64,000 nucleotides of DNA, from the NCBI RefSeq assembly GCF_007859715.1, contig NZ_SJPG01000001.1, positions 5,932,527-5,996,526 of the forward strand, in the 5' to 3' direction. This DNA comes from Rubinisphaera italica. Its GTDB lineage: Bacteria; Planctomycetota; Planctomycetia; Planctomycetales; Planctomycetaceae. Made by a program: the position numbers and the translations under genes. The notes under the pieces were generated by a model. The model was not told the origin of the DNA, searched no databases, and saw only the letters and a program-made list of their open reading frames with translations. This document shows positions 32,845-43,984 of this stretch, piece by piece. The first letter of the stretch is position 1; each line of letters begins with the position of its first letter.

Positions 32845-33216
32845 ATGCGGGTGAGAGGGATTCGCGGAGCGATTTCTGCGGCTGAAAATACACGAGAATC
32901 GATTCTGGAAGCAACTCGCGAGTTGCTACAGGCGATTCTGGACGCGAATCAGATTACCGAATTCGATGATATCGTTTCCGCGGTGTTCACCACCTCCCCG
33001 GATTTAACGGCCTGCTTCCCGGCTGAAGCCGCCCGGGGTTTGGGAATGAACGAAGTCCCTCTGTTATGTGCTTCGGAAATCGCAGTCCCGAATTCGCTGC
33101 CGAGTTGTATTCGTGTGCTGTTTCATGTCAATACGACGAAATCGCAAAAAGAAATCCGTCATATCTATCTGGGCGAAGCAGCTCGCTTACGGCCCGATAT
33201 GACCAGTGCTCAATGA
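32845..33216 (+). CDS. aroH: Monofunctional chorismate mutase, AroH type
   Basis: About 123 residues. It opens [20 protein letters not shown], as in the AroH trimeric class. Further landmarks are [69 protein letters not shown]. It converts chorismate to prephenate for Phe/Tyr synthesis. I chose the ATG at 32845 (GAGG 5 nt upstream) over the ATG at 32821 because it matches the family start. Its stop overlaps the start of the next gene (ATGA). Confidence 0.93.
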   Translation: MRVRGIRGAISAAENTRESILEATRELLQAILDANQITEFDDIVSAVFTTSPDLTACFPAEAARGLGMNEVPLLCASEIAVPNSLPSCIRVLFHVNTTKSQKEIRHIYLGEAARLRPDMTSAQ

Positions 33217-34067
33217 ACTCTCTGATTCTGTACCATCTGCTCAGCGGTCAGGCATTCTTTTCTGGTGCCCTGTTAATCGTGATCGCAGCGGGGTTCTCTC
33301 TGTTCCCCAAAAGAAAAAGTCTGGCGATCACCTTCTGTCTGATTGGCATTATCCTGATTGCAATATCCGGAACGCCCTTCTCTCTGCCCATGTATCTGAT
33401 TGCAGCAATTACCATTACTGCCTGGCTGGGAGGTATGCGTTCAAAAAAATGGAATCGGTATTTTGCAATTGGATTGATATCTCTGTTATTAGGGATGGCG
33501 ATCTATGAATTGACTTATCAGTTTTCGCCGAAGTTACAGCCGGTTTCCAAACGCTCCATCGCGATTATTGGAGACTCTGTCACTGCAGGGTTGGATGATG
33601 GCACGATTGCCTGGCCGACTTTGCTATTAAAAGAGCATCAACTGGAAATCGAAGATGTTTCGCATGTTGGTGAAACAGCTTCTTCTGCTTACAAGAGGAT
33701 CGAAAACCAAAGAATTGATTCTCTCGTTTTGATTATTGAAATTGGAGGAAATGACTTACTCGGTTCGACATCTGCAGAAAAATTTGAGAATGACTTAAGG
33801 AAACTATTAGAACGAGCCTGTGATTCTGATCGACAAGTCGTGATGTTCGAGTTGCCTTTGCCACCGTTTCGTAATGCTTATGGAGCCATACAACGCAGAC
33901 TGGCCAACAAATTTCGTGTGCAGTTGATTCCGAAACGCAAATTCCTCTCGATCCTACTTCCGGAAGAGTCCACGCTGGACAGTATCCATCTTTCTCAAGC
34001 GGGACAAAAGCGGATGGCTGAGACAGTCTGGGGTGTAATCCAGTCCGCTTTTGAGAAATCGAATTAA
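33213..34067 (+). CDS. Membrane-anchored SGNH/GDSL hydrolase
   Basis: The protein has 284 residues. The ATG at 33213 overlaps the aroH stop by 4 bp, so translation is probably coupled. The first 100 residues form about four hydrophobic segments. The SGNH domain then shows block [16 protein letters not shown] (nucleophile Ser), block [13 protein letters not shown], and block [15 protein letters not shown] (Asp/His). These enzymes are esterases or acyl hydrolases, here probably with the active site in the periplasm or at the membrane. The link to chorismate mutase is unexplained. The substrate is unknown. Confidence 0.83.
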   Translation: MNSLILYHLLSGQAFFSGALLIVIAAGFSLFPKRKSLAITFCLIGIILIAISGTPFSLPMYLIAAITITAWLGGMRSKKWNRYFAIGLISLLLGMAIYELTYQFSPKLQPVSKRSIAIIGDSVTAGLDDGTIAWPTLLLKEHQLEIEDVSHVGETASSAYKRIENQRIDSLVLIIEIGGNDLLGSTSAEKFENDLRKLLERACDSDRQVVMFELPLPPFRNAYGAIQRRLANKFRVQLIPKRKFLSILLPEESTLDSIHLSQAGQKRMAETVWGVIQSAFEKSN

Positions 34068-34185
34068 TTGCCCCGAGGATACTTGCTTCTCTCACTCTTC
34101 TTCCCTGTTGACCTGCCTGAGTTCAGACTACAATTGGTGAATACATTTATTCTCTGTTTGTTTATTGAAATGTCTGAGAGTTTCC

Positions 34186-34626
34186 GTGATCGAGCATCAA
34201 TCGCAGTTTGTGCATGAGCGTCGTGTTTCATTTTCTGAAACCGATATGGCGGGCATCGTGCACTTTTCGAATTACTATCGTTATATGGAAGAAGCCGAGC
34301 ATGCGTATTTTCGTTCGCTCGATTTGAAGATCATGCATCGGCGTGAAGATGGCATCATTGTTGGCTGGCCGCGAGTCAATTCGCATTGTCAATATCTTGG
34401 CCCGGCTCGCTATGAAGATATTCTGCAGATTACTGTCGATATCGAGCGTTTGGGCGTAAAATCGGTTTCGTGGTCGATGGGCATTTATTGCGGCGACAAG
34501 AAACTGGCTCAGGGACGAATGAAGACGGCCTGCTGTTTGTGTCGAGCCGATCATACCCTCGAATCAATTCCAATTGCTTCCCCTTTTGCAGAGAAGCTGG
34601 AAGAATCCCCGTATTTACAGACGTGA
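34186..34626 (+). CDS. Hotdog-fold acyl-CoA thioesterase, 4HBT/YbgC type
   Basis: About 146 residues. The signature VSFSETDMAGIVHFSNYYRYMEEAEHAYFRSL contains the catalytic Asp of the 4-hydroxybenzoyl-CoA thioesterase family. NSHCQYLGPARYEDILQITVDIERLG follows. It hydrolyses acyl-CoA or acyl-ACP thioesters. I prefer the GTG at 34186 (GAGAG just upstream); a TTG at 34165 is the alternative. It precedes a two-gene ABC exporter on the same strand with a 64-bp gap holding a REP-like palindrome. Confidence 0.88.
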   Translation: MIEHQSQFVHERRVSFSETDMAGIVHFSNYYRYMEEAEHAYFRSLDLKIMHRREDGIIVGWPRVNSHCQYLGPARYEDILQITVDIERLGVKSVSWSMGIYCGDKKLAQGRMKTACCLCRADHTLESIPIASPFAEKLEESPYLQT

Positions 34627-34646
34627 TTTTGCGATGAACTTCGACA

Positions 34647-34670
34647 GGACAGGCTTGAAACCTATCCTAC
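34647..34670 (-). repeat. Diverged GTAG-headed REP
   Basis: Read on the minus strand it is GTAG + GATAGGTTTCAAGCCTGTCC, an imperfect palindrome with the same head as the other REP sub-families. Confidence 0.6.
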
Positions 34671-34690
34671 TTTTTAACGAATGAAGTCCC

Positions 34691-35422
34691 ATGAATGATG
34701 AGAGTTTGAAAAATGAACCGTCCGCAAAACTGATTGTGCGGAAGTTGTTTAAGAGTTACGAATCGGCTGGTCGAGCGGTTTCGATTTTAAGGGATCTGGA
34801 TTTTACTCTCGAAACCGGAGCGGCAGCGAGTATTATTGGCCCTTCGGGTTCTGGCAAGAGTACGCTTTTGTATTTGATCAGTGCACTCGATCGCCCCGAT
34901 GCTGGTTCGATTGAATTGCTTGGCCGCGACATGATCGCCTCTTCCGAAAAGGACCAGACATCATTTCGAAATGCTCACATCGGATTCGTATTTCAGGATC
35001 ATAATCTCTTACCGCAGTTGAATGTGCTTGAGAATGTTCTGCTGCCTTGCCTGGCGGGAAATGGTGTCGATCCGGAAAAAGAAAAATTCGCAATCAAATT
35101 GTTGAAACGAGTGGGGTTGAAAGATCGTGTGACACATCGCCCAGCTCAACTTTCAGGGGGTGAACGACAACGCGTTGCGGTTTGTCGAGCGTTAATTAAT
35201 CAACCCGAGTTGATTCTTGCTGATGAACCGACGGGAAATCTCGATCCGCAGACAGCGACCGTCATTGGCGACTTGCTCCTGGAGATCAGCCGCGAACAGG
35301 GGGCAATGCTCCTGTGTGTGACGCATTCTCTGGAATTAGCGTATCGCTTCCCTGTCTGCTATCAGCTGGAAGAAGGTCGACTTGTTGTTGTCGATCGTTC
35401 GGCTGAAACTGCTACCACATAA
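34691..35422 (+). CDS. ABC transporter ATP-binding protein, LolD/MacB type
   Basis: The 243-residue protein has all ABC motifs: IIGPSGSGKSTLL (Walker A, about 48-60), FVFQDHNLLPQL (Q-loop), the AQLSGGERQRVAVCRAL signature at about 155-171, LILADEPTGNLDP (Walker B) and LLCVTHS (H-loop). The sequence type matches LolCDE/MacB-like exporters that extract lipoproteins or export peptides using FtsX-like permeases. The next gene, 38 bp downstream, is such a permease, so they form one transporter. Confidence 0.93.
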   Translation: MNDESLKNEPSAKLIVRKLFKSYESAGRAVSILRDLDFTLETGAAASIIGPSGSGKSTLLYLISALDRPDAGSIELLGRDMIASSEKDQTSFRNAHIGFVFQDHNLLPQLNVLENVLLPCLAGNGVDPEKEKFAIKLLKRVGLKDRVTHRPAQLSGGERQRVAVCRALINQPELILADEPTGNLDPQTATVIGDLLLEISREQGAMLLCVTHSLELAYRFPVCYQLEEGRLVVVDRSAETATT

Positions 35423-35460
35423 ATCCTTAACATTCACCAGAATGACGGTTACTGATCTTC

Positions 35461-38400
35461 ATGAATCGCACCCAGCTGATCTTAAGAACATTACGGTATT
35501 ACTGGCGAACTAACCTGGCAGTTCTGCTGGGTGTTGCGGTCGGTGCGGCTGTCATTTGCGGTGCACTGATCGTCGGTGACTCCGTCCGTTTCAGTCTCGA
35601 ACAGATGACGCTCGACCGGCTCGGCAATGTTGATTATGCGCTCTCGGGGTCTCGATTCTTTCGGGAAGAGATCGCCTCGGACATTGCTGAGGACTTGTCG
35701 AAACAACCGGGTGGGGGAGCCATAAAAGTGGCTCCTGCGATTCTCCTGACCGCTTCATTGCAGTTCGAACGAACTTCGGAATCTGCCGAGGAATCCTACG
35801 AGAACCGCAATGATGAACCGACCATTTTGACAGCCGGTCAAGTGAATCTGGTGGGGCTGGATGAACGTTTGTGGAAAATGCTCAAAGGAGATGTCGCCAA
35901 ACTCCCCGATGAAAACAGTCTGGTTCTGAATCGTCGGGTGGCGGATCAGCTCAAGATTCAGGAAGGTGATGAACTGTTTGTGTATGTCGATGTGCCTCAG
36001 ACGATTCCTCAGGAATCGTTGCTGGGGGAACGGGATGTCGATGAAATTGTGATCAGTTTTCCGATGACGGTGACAACTATTGTTGAACCCGCATCAACGC
36101 TCGGTCGTTTTTCCTTGCAACCGAATCAGCAACTTCCGCTCAACGCCTATCTCAACCTGAGTCGGCTCCAGCAGGAACTCGATTTGTTGGAGGCTCCCGT
36201 TACGCCCCGGAATCCGATCGCGAAGCCGGCTCGTGTGAATGCGCTGCTCATCAGTGGGCGAAAGCAAACGGGGAATACTCTGAATCCAGATAACTGGGAC
36301 ACTCTGGCCAATCGAGCTTTGAAGCAGTCCCTAAAACTGGAAGATTTTCATGCCCGGATTCGAACTCTGCCTGAGCAGGGATATTTTGCACTGGAATCGG
36401 AGCGAATGATTCTGGAGCAGGCGTTATCAAATCAGGCGATTAAGACGGCGCAGGGAATGGAAGTGGCCTCTTCCCCTGTGCTGGTTTATCTGGCAAATGA
36501 AATCGCCAATGCATCCAATCCCGATTTATTTTCGATGTATTCCATTGCTGCTGGAATTCCGTTTGATCAGTCAGCTCCATTTGGACCACTGCTCAATACG
36601 AATGGAGATCCGGTGACATCGATGTCTGGCAATAACGTTGCCATTAACAGCTGGCTGGCCAAAGACCTGCAAGTCGAGGCGGGTGATGAGATACTGTTGA
36701 AATATCATGTGGTTGGCTCTCGCGGTAAATTGCCAGAACTGGAAGAACGATTTAAAGTCGCTGCCATCTTACCAATTCCCGACACGCTGGCTGATGATCG
36801 TGGATTTACTCCTTTTGTTCCCGGTATAACCGATGCGAAAACATTCAATGACTGGGAGCAGCCCTTCCCAATGAACACGGATCGTATTACAGATCGGGAT
36901 GATGAATACTGGGAAGGAAGTGAAGGGAAGCCGGACGGTTATAAATCGACACCGAAGGTCTTTCTACCGCTGAAGACGGCTCGGGATTTATGGCAGAGTC
37001 GTTATGGCGATACGACATCCGTCCGCATCGCCAGCAAACCGGAACTTGGGCTTGAAGAAACGGTTTCACGATTCCGGCAAAGATTTGTGCAGACGCTGGT
37101 GCCTCAGCAATTCGGGATGGTAATTTTGCCCGTCAAGCAGCAGGGGTTGCAGGCGGCTCAGGGGACACAGGACTTTACAGGTTTATTCATCGGCTTCAGC
37201 TTCTTCGTCATTGCTGCAGCAGCCGTACTCATTTCCTTATTGTTCCGCCTCGGCATAGAAACCCGTGTTCAACAAACCGGGTTATATTCCGCAGTGGGAA
37301 TGTCAAAAGGAGCCGTGCACAGGTTGTTGCTTTCTGAAGGAGTTCTGGTCGCAATCGTCGGTATTGTCATTGGAATGATGCTTGGTGTTCTCTACGCGGA
37401 ATTGATGATTTACGGCTTAACAACCTGGTGGCGAGGTGCCATTGGGACCAGTTTTCTGCAGGTCTATGTTCAACCGGCCAGTCTTGCAATTGGTGGATCG
37501 ATTGCCTTCTTCGTCGCATTACCTGGGATGTGGCTGGGGTTGCGGCAATTGTTGAAGCTATCTGCCAAAGATCGATTGCAGGGTGTGCTTTCCAGTGAAT
37601 CCTCGGCTGCGGTGAACCGGTCCTCTGGAGGCTATAAACTCTGGAGTGGCATTGTCTGTCTGGTGATTGCGATTGGGCTTGTCCTGGGAATTCTGCTGGG
37701 AGTGACGCCGAAGACAGAAGCCTTTGGTGGTTTTAACTGGCATATCGTCAGTTTTTTCGCGGGAGGTTTTCTCTCGTTGATTGGAAGTTTGCTGCTGTAT
37801 GTGGTTTTGCTCAGGAACAGTACACAACGATCATTACGGGGCAGAGGAGTGTCCTCTGCGATTCTACTCGGGTTGAGAAACCCGTCTCGTCAGCGACAGC
37901 GTTCCAGCATTACGGTCGTGCTGGTTGCATTTGCAACTTTTGTTGTGGTTGCAGTGGCCGCTGGTCGTCAAAAACCTTCACAGATGGAGCCGGATTACAA
38001 TTCTGGCAATGGCGGCTTTTCAATTGTTGCCGAATCTGCAAGACCCGTACTTTACGATTTGTCGACCGAGGAAGGTCAAACAAGACTTGGCTTAATTCAA
38101 GCTGACGATACTGAACTTAGAGCGCTGCTCGACCAATCGAAAATCATGCCGTTCCGAGTGCGTCCGGGTGAAGATGCCAGCTGTCTGAATTTATACCAGA
38201 CTCGTCTCCCCAAAATTCTGGGAGTGACCGAAGAAATGATCGAACGGGGCGGGTTTCTATTTGCTGATACTCCGGGCGAAAATCCGTGGGAATTACTAAG
38301 AGGCACAACCAAAGACGGGAACATTCCCGTTCTGGGAGATATGAATACACTGCAATACAGTTTGCACAAAGCAATTGGCAGTACGATTGAACTTCCTCCG

Positions 38401-39036
38401 GAACTGGAAGCCAGTCAGTCTCTGCAAGTTGTCGGCTCTTTGGGAGGGAGTGTCTTTCAGGGCGTATTGCTGATGTCAGAAGAAAACTTTTTGAAGCTGT
38501 TCCCGAATATCGAAGGCTACAACTATTTCCTGATGGAAGCCCCTCAGGATCAGATGGAAGATTTAACGCAGACTCTGGAAACGCGACTTGTTTCGATAGG
38601 GTTTGATGCTGAGCCAGTCGGCCGTCGGCTCGAAAACTTCCTGGCAGTGCAGAATACCTATTTGTCAACATTCCAGGCACTTGGCGGACTGGGACTGCTG
38701 CTGGGAACGATTGGACTCGGCACCGTTATGCTCAGAAATGTACTCGAACGTCGGTCGGAACTGGCATTAATGAGGGCCGTTGGCTTTTCCAAAGCCATGG
38801 TCGCCATGATGGTCCTGGCAGAGAATTCCGTTTTACTAATCACGGGATTGCTCATCGGAACCTTGACGGCCCTCTGGGCAATGCTGCCGAATATCCTGGC
38901 GCGAAGTGCAGATGTCCCCTGGCTGAGCGGACTGGGACTTCTCGCGGCGGTGCTGGTGACAGGGCTCGTTTCGGCGTTGTTTGCAATTGTCGAAGCGATT
39001 CGTACGCCGATTCTCTCGACGCTAAGAGGCGAGTAG
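35461..39036 (+). CDS. FtsX-like ABC transporter permease, double-domain form
   Basis: The 1191-residue protein has one N-terminal transmembrane helix (about 17-40, NLAVLLGVAVGAAVICGALIVGD) and a long extracytoplasmic domain. Three helices follow at about 575-700 (FIGFSFFVIAAAAVLISLLF). A further central pair lies near 740-790, and the last FtsX core is at about 1065-1185 (LGGLGLLLGTIGLGTVMLRNVLERRSELALMRAVGFSK). Two FtsX/MacB core regions in one chain suggest a fused permease, of the DUF214-like type. With the preceding ATPase it should export or release an envelope substrate; which one is unknown. Confidence 0.9.
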   Translation: MNRTQLILRTLRYYWRTNLAVLLGVAVGAAVICGALIVGDSVRFSLEQMTLDRLGNVDYALSGSRFFREEIASDIAEDLSKQPGGGAIKVAPAILLTASLQFERTSESAEESYENRNDEPTILTAGQVNLVGLDERLWKMLKGDVAKLPDENSLVLNRRVADQLKIQEGDELFVYVDVPQTIPQESLLGERDVDEIVISFPMTVTTIVEPASTLGRFSLQPNQQLPLNAYLNLSRLQQELDLLEAPVTPRNPIAKPARVNALLISGRKQTGNTLNPDNWDTLANRALKQSLKLEDFHARIRTLPEQGYFALESERMILEQALSNQAIKTAQGMEVASSPVLVYLANEIANASNPDLFSMYSIAAGIPFDQSAPFGPLLNTNGDPVTSMSGNNVAINSWLAKDLQVEAGDEILLKYHVVGSRGKLPELEERFKVAAILPIPDTLADDRGFTPFVPGITDAKTFNDWEQPFPMNTDRITDRDDEYWEGSEGKPDGYKSTPKVFLPLKTARDLWQSRYGDTTSVRIASKPELGLEETVSRFRQRFVQTLVPQQFGMVILPVKQQGLQAAQGTQDFTGLFIGFSFFVIAAAAVLISLLFRLGIETRVQQTGLYSAVGMSKGAVHRLLLSEGVLVAIVGIVIGMMLGVLYAELMIYGLTTWWRGAIGTSFLQVYVQPASLAIGGSIAFFVALPGMWLGLRQLLKLSAKDRLQGVLSSESSAAVNRSSGGYKLWSGIVCLVIAIGLVLGILLGVTPKTEAFGGFNWHIVSFFAGGFLSLIGSLLLYVVLLRNSTQRSLRGRGVSSAILLGLRNPSRQRQRSSITVVLVAFATFVVVAVAAGRQKPSQMEPDYNSGNGGFSIVAESARPVLYDLSTEEGQTRLGLIQADDTELRALLDQSKIMPFRVRPGEDASCLNLYQTRLPKILGVTEEMIERGGFLFADTPGENPWELLRGTTKDGNIPVLGDMNTLQYSLHKAIGSTIELPPELEASQSLQVVGSLGGSVFQGVLLMSEENFLKLFPNIEGYNYFLMEAPQDQMEDLTQTLETRLVSIGFDAEPVGRRLENFLAVQNTYLSTFQALGGLGLLLGTIGLGTVMLRNVLERRSELALMRAVGFSKAMVAMMVLAENSVLLITGLLIGTLTALWAMLPNILARSADVPWLSGLGLLAAVLVTGLVSALFAIVEAIRTPILSTLRGE

Positions 39037-39059
39037 TTAAGCAGGTTTACGAACAAAAA

Positions 39060-39091
39060 AACGGACTCCGCAATTCAAGGCGGAGTCCGTT
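39060..39091 (-). terminator. Rho-independent terminator between convergent genes
   Basis: A perfect 12-bp stem AACGGACTCCGC / GCGGAGTCCGTT. The T-run is on the minus strand, so it mainly serves the secreted-protein genes at 39116-41474 and may also stop the exporter transcript. Confidence 0.85.
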
Positions 39092-39115
39092 ATTAATTTG
39101 TCACGATCACTTCCG

Positions 39116-39931
39116 TTACACTTCAGGTGGTGCATCTGGCAGAACGGAAATTACTGGTGTTCGTGGTGTGAAGCTTGGTCCTGGGAAATTCATGGCGTTA
39201 GGATCCTGTTCAATCACAGGTGCTTCCATTTCCTCTACCTGCTCGCCATTGGGATCGGCAGGTGTGACTTCGATAATCTGATCCTGTCCGTAGCCATAAG
39301 CTCCGTTGACATAACCGGTTGGGTAATTAGCACCGGCATATCCCTGGCAGCGTCCGCAGTAACGGTTGTGCCAGACACCGGGATGAGCCGGGCCTGGTGT
39401 TCGCCAGGGTTGAGCCGTCCAGGATGGTGCATGCTGGTAGTAGTAACCCATCTGAGCGGTGTCGGTTGGGGTGTAAACCATGGGGTAGTAGGGTGGTGCA
39501 GGAGCTGGGCCGGGGCCATAACCTGACCAGTAGTTCGGATACCATTTCTGATATTGAATTCGCTCTCGTTGTAATGTCACTTTACTTGGCGCACACCAGT
39601 TGGCTCCTGGATATTGACGACCGACACCGTTGCGGCCGCCGTAAACTCCATTATGGCCATGCCCTGCGTGCACTCCGCGATTACCGCGACCACCACGGCA
39701 GTGCGGACAATGTCCATCAACTCCCATGGCACCCTGTTCGCAGTAGGGGCAGTGTTCGCTGACCTGGCCATCTTCTGAATGAACAGAATGTTCGGGAATG
39801 GCGGTTGGTTCTGGAATTGGCTTGAGTGAGTTTGCAGGTTGATCAGCAGCATGACTCAGGCAGGCAGCCAATCCCAGGCCCCAGGCACACGCCAGAGATA
39901 ATTGAATTGCACGTGAAGCTATGAAACGCAT
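39116..39931 (-). CDS. Secreted Gly/Pro/Tyr-rich protein with two CxxC pairs
   Basis: The protein has 271 residues from the ATG at 39931 (AGGAAAG upstream). The signal peptide is MRFIASRAIQLSLACAWGLGLAACLSHA. Near the N-terminus of the mature part, SEHCPYCEQGAMGVDGHCPHCRGG gives a zinc-ribbon-like CxxC...CxxC. The middle is Gly/His/Arg-rich (CRGGRGNRGVHAGHGHNGVY) and then Pro/Tyr-rich. The C-terminus has EMEAPVIEQDPNAMNFPGPS. It is the last of three consecutive genes for short secreted proteins and ends at a strong terminator. I know no function; a coat or matrix role is inference. Confidence 0.75.
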   Translation of the reverse strand: MRFIASRAIQLSLACAWGLGLAACLSHAADQPANSLKPIPEPTAIPEHSVHSEDGQVSEHCPYCEQGAMGVDGHCPHCRGGRGNRGVHAGHGHNGVYGGRNGVGRQYPGANWCAPSKVTLQRERIQYQKWYPNYWSGYGPGPAPAPPYYPMVYTPTDTAQMGYYYQHAPSWTAQPWRTPGPAHPGVWHNRYCGRCQGYAGANYPTGYVNGAYGYGQDQIIEVTPADPNGEQVEEMEAPVIEQDPNAMNFPGPSFTPRTPVISVLPDAPPEV

Positions 39932-40053
39932 AGGACTTTCCTGTCTGGATACCATCTGTCATAGATTGAGAGTTGAGTGCAGCAGTGGGATAAAATCACT
40001 GAGTCGCACTTATTGTTGAGTATTGCGGGCTGAATTCACTCAACCCCTTCATC

Positions 40054-40836
40054 TTATTGACCAGCAGCTTGCTGCTGGCATTGTGGGCAGTAGGCTCCCG
40101 TTCCTGGCCCGTAACCGGCTCCACCCTGACCAGGATAGGCTCCCGGTCCAACATATTGAGAACCATGAAAACCGTAAACGGCATTCGGTCCCTGCATCTG
40201 TTGTGGTGCATGGTTAGAAATGTGTGTAATACGACTGGCAGGCACTCCCCAGCTGTAGTTGTACTGGTGTCGTACAACAGGAGCCAAAGGCACAGCGATG
40301 GGAACGCCGTAACCTTGAGCAGCATGAACGTTGCCATCACGACCATCGAAGTAGTCGGGATTGACCGGATAAGTCATCTGATAAACGCCAATTGGAGGGC
40401 AACCTTTTCCGCCACATCCATTCGGTCCCCAGCCACTGGCACCAGGCTCACGATTCAAGCCCATTCCGTAGTTGAGGATTCCACAAAGACGACCGAAGAT
40501 AGACTTACGACAATTATCGCCACGTCCACCATGAATATGTCCGCCACTGCCACGCAGGCTAATGCCATCGGAGTGACCGTATCGAACCTTGTGAGCACGA
40601 CCGACACGGCAATATTCACAGTTGCAGTCGTTTTTGTAAGTGCCGTATGCACAACCGTTAGGTGTGCAGTCTCCGGTCGCACATTCGTGCTTGACCTGCT
40701 CCAGGTTGGTGGAGTCATTAGCACCGGCTTTGTAGTCCGACTGTTTCACATTTTCGGGAGCATCGGCATTAGCGACACTGCAGGACATCGCGATCATCGC
40801 AATGACCAAAGTTAGTCTTTTGAATTTGGAGATCAT
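40054..40836 (-). CDS. Secreted Cys/Gly-rich protein of unknown function
   Basis: The protein has 260 residues from the ATG at 40836 (AGGA 7 nt upstream), with a signal peptide (KRLTLVIAMIAMSCSVANA). Cysteines concentrate at about 42-65 (HECATGDCTPNGCAYGTY and NDCNCEYC). The motif GRLCGILNYGMGLNREPG and then GCGGKGCPPIGVYQMTYPVNPDYFDGRDG follow. The tail ends YCPQCQQQ. It shares its style with the genes on both sides. An upstream in-frame extension lacks a leader. It is probably part of an envelope or extracellular structure. Confidence 0.75.
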   Translation of the reverse strand: MISKFKRLTLVIAMIAMSCSVANADAPENVKQSDYKAGANDSTNLEQVKHECATGDCTPNGCAYGTYKNDCNCEYCRVGRAHKVRYGHSDGISLRGSGGHIHGGRGDNCRKSIFGRLCGILNYGMGLNREPGASGWGPNGCGGKGCPPIGVYQMTYPVNPDYFDGRDGNVHAAQGYGVPIAVPLAPVVRHQYNYSWGVPASRITHISNHAPQQMQGPNAVYGFHGSQYVGPGAYPGQGGAGYGPGTGAYCPQCQQQAAGQ

Positions 40837-40904
40837 GAGTTCGTCCTGAATGAGCGGGATCATACTGAATGTGGAATAGAAATTTTCTGACGATTCCGTT
40901 TCAA

Positions 40905-41474
40905 CTATCGAGTTGATGGGGGAATGAAGAACGAGAACGGCTTGTAGTGCGATCGGTACTTCACAGAAACTTCTGTTCCCTGAAGCTCCCAGCGGTCGTG
41001 CGAACGAACACCCAGTGGAGTCAGGTACCATGATCCCTTAACTTTGTAGTAGTAAGGACCATAGAGTGATTTGTATTGGTGTGGGTACAGCATTTCGTGT
41101 GGTGAAAATGCCTGATTGGTAATCATCGTCCCGCCCGAGTAAACCGGAGTATTTGGCTGTGGCGAAGGATACAGCGGAGCATTCAGCTGAGGATAACCCG
41201 GTCGGTAAGCCTGAGCGACAGGTCCCAGTTGGGACGGATGATTGTTGTGATGCTTGGAGACCGGCGTTGCCTGAATCACATTCGCAGAATGGATTGGCTT
41301 TGCGCTGGTGGCGTTACGAATCAGTCCAGGAGCACTTTGTGAGGGTTGCTCATGACTGATGATTCTCACGACACCTGCGGTGCTTTGATGAGATTGTGCC
41401 CACACCGAGTGCTGTGCCGAAAACACAACGGCGATCGTTCCTACTACGGTCGCAAGACGTAAGTGTCGCGACAT
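40905..41474 (-). CDS. Secreted protein with conserved Tyr-rich C-terminal domain
   Basis: The 189-residue protein has a very strong GGGAGGTGG ribosome-binding site and signal peptide MSRHLRLATVVGTIAVVFSAQHSVWA. A variable Pro/Ser/His linker leads to a compact C-terminal domain, YKSLYGPYYYKVKGSWYLTPLG and then RSHDRWELQGTEVSVKYRSHYKPF. It is the first gene of the three-gene secreted cassette (gaps of 68 and 122 bp). Function unknown. Confidence 0.78.
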   Translation of the reverse strand: MSRHLRLATVVGTIAVVFSAQHSVWAQSHQSTAGVVRIISHEQPSQSAPGLIRNATSAKPIHSANVIQATPVSKHHNNHPSQLGPVAQAYRPGYPQLNAPLYPSPQPNTPVYSGGTMITNQAFSPHEMLYPHQYKSLYGPYYYKVKGSWYLTPLGVRSHDRWELQGTEVSVKYRSHYKPFSFFIPPSTR

Positions 41475-41939
41475 AATCCACCTCCCTGCCGGAATACTGC
41501 CGAATTATTTACTGAGTGTTCAGTGAGTTACACAGCGAATCGTCAACTTCCCAGTCGCAATAGCTGTGATATCAATTGAATTTGAATATCCTGACGAAAT
41601 CTTCACGCGACTCCTGGTCAGGGGTGTAATGTCTGCCCTCTTAACCGGCATTCATCGCACATATCCACTATCAGGTTCGGCTTCTAACGAATCCTTCGAT
41701 GAGGCATTCTTTTCGATCCGGAACGAATTCATCAATTTTGCGTAACTACTGGCCGTTTAGGAAGATACGATCGCCTTACAACCGGAATAGTCGTTGCAAT
41801 CCCTGGAATCGTCAAGATCGGAAATCTTGCGTTATCTTACCCAGATTGAACAGGGGAATGCAGAAACAGAACCTCTTCCTGCACTGGGGGCAGCATCCGT
41901 TGTTGAGACGAATTACAAGCATGAGAATTGAACAATCAA
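41475..41939. other. Intergenic region, nothing recognised
   Basis: This is the 5' region of the three-gene secreted cassette and the 3' side of the AAA+ gene. On the minus strand a TTGACG box lies near 41545, but a matching -10 box is not clear. No gene or repeat was seen. Confidence 0.35.
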
Positions 41940-43487
<1,548 letters not shown>

Positions 43488-43984
43488 CGCCTTTGCCACC
43501 TGATGCATTTACTGTAGGAATTATGCAACATTAGTTCATAATGCGATCAGGTGACTCCTCAGAAAGAGATGGACATTGAAGCCAGACGAAATCTGAAAAA
43601 CAAGTCGATAAAATCGTTATGACACCACCTATTCTTCACATTCAAATGAGTCATGACTCGGGTTTTGCCTGATAAGATCGTAAAGTTTGATCACTCTGAA
43701 GTTTTGCAAAACGCTCTCATTCAAAAGAATGAGATTTCAGCGTATGAAATATCGAGAGCATCTTAACCCGACGCGTCAGCGAGGGGACGGCTTCCGATTA
43801 ATAATTCGGTTAAACTCTAAAACCAGTTGGTTACTGTTATTTCACGTGAAAAACTGACCGGTGAAGCATAAACGCGGGTTAATTATCGATTCGTTTAATG
43901 GGGTTGCCAAAGACCCAATTCAGCAGATTAACAATTCCACACGGGCCCCTCGCTGACGCGTCGGGTTATGATTTATTGGAATTT
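43488..43984. other. Intergenic region with a MITE-like unit
   Basis: It contains the inverted-end unit at 43763-43970. No gene was seen in the remainder. A short ACTCATGACTCGGG stretch at about 43649 also recurs at about 17642. Confidence 0.5.
43763..43970. mobile_element. MITE-like unit with TTAACCCGAC ends
   Basis: TTAACCCGACGCG...GAGGGGACGGC at 43763-43791 faces the inverse copy at 43943-43970. The 151-bp interior is AT-rich and non-coding. It has the same ends as 18898-19062 but a different interior. Confidence 0.7.
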
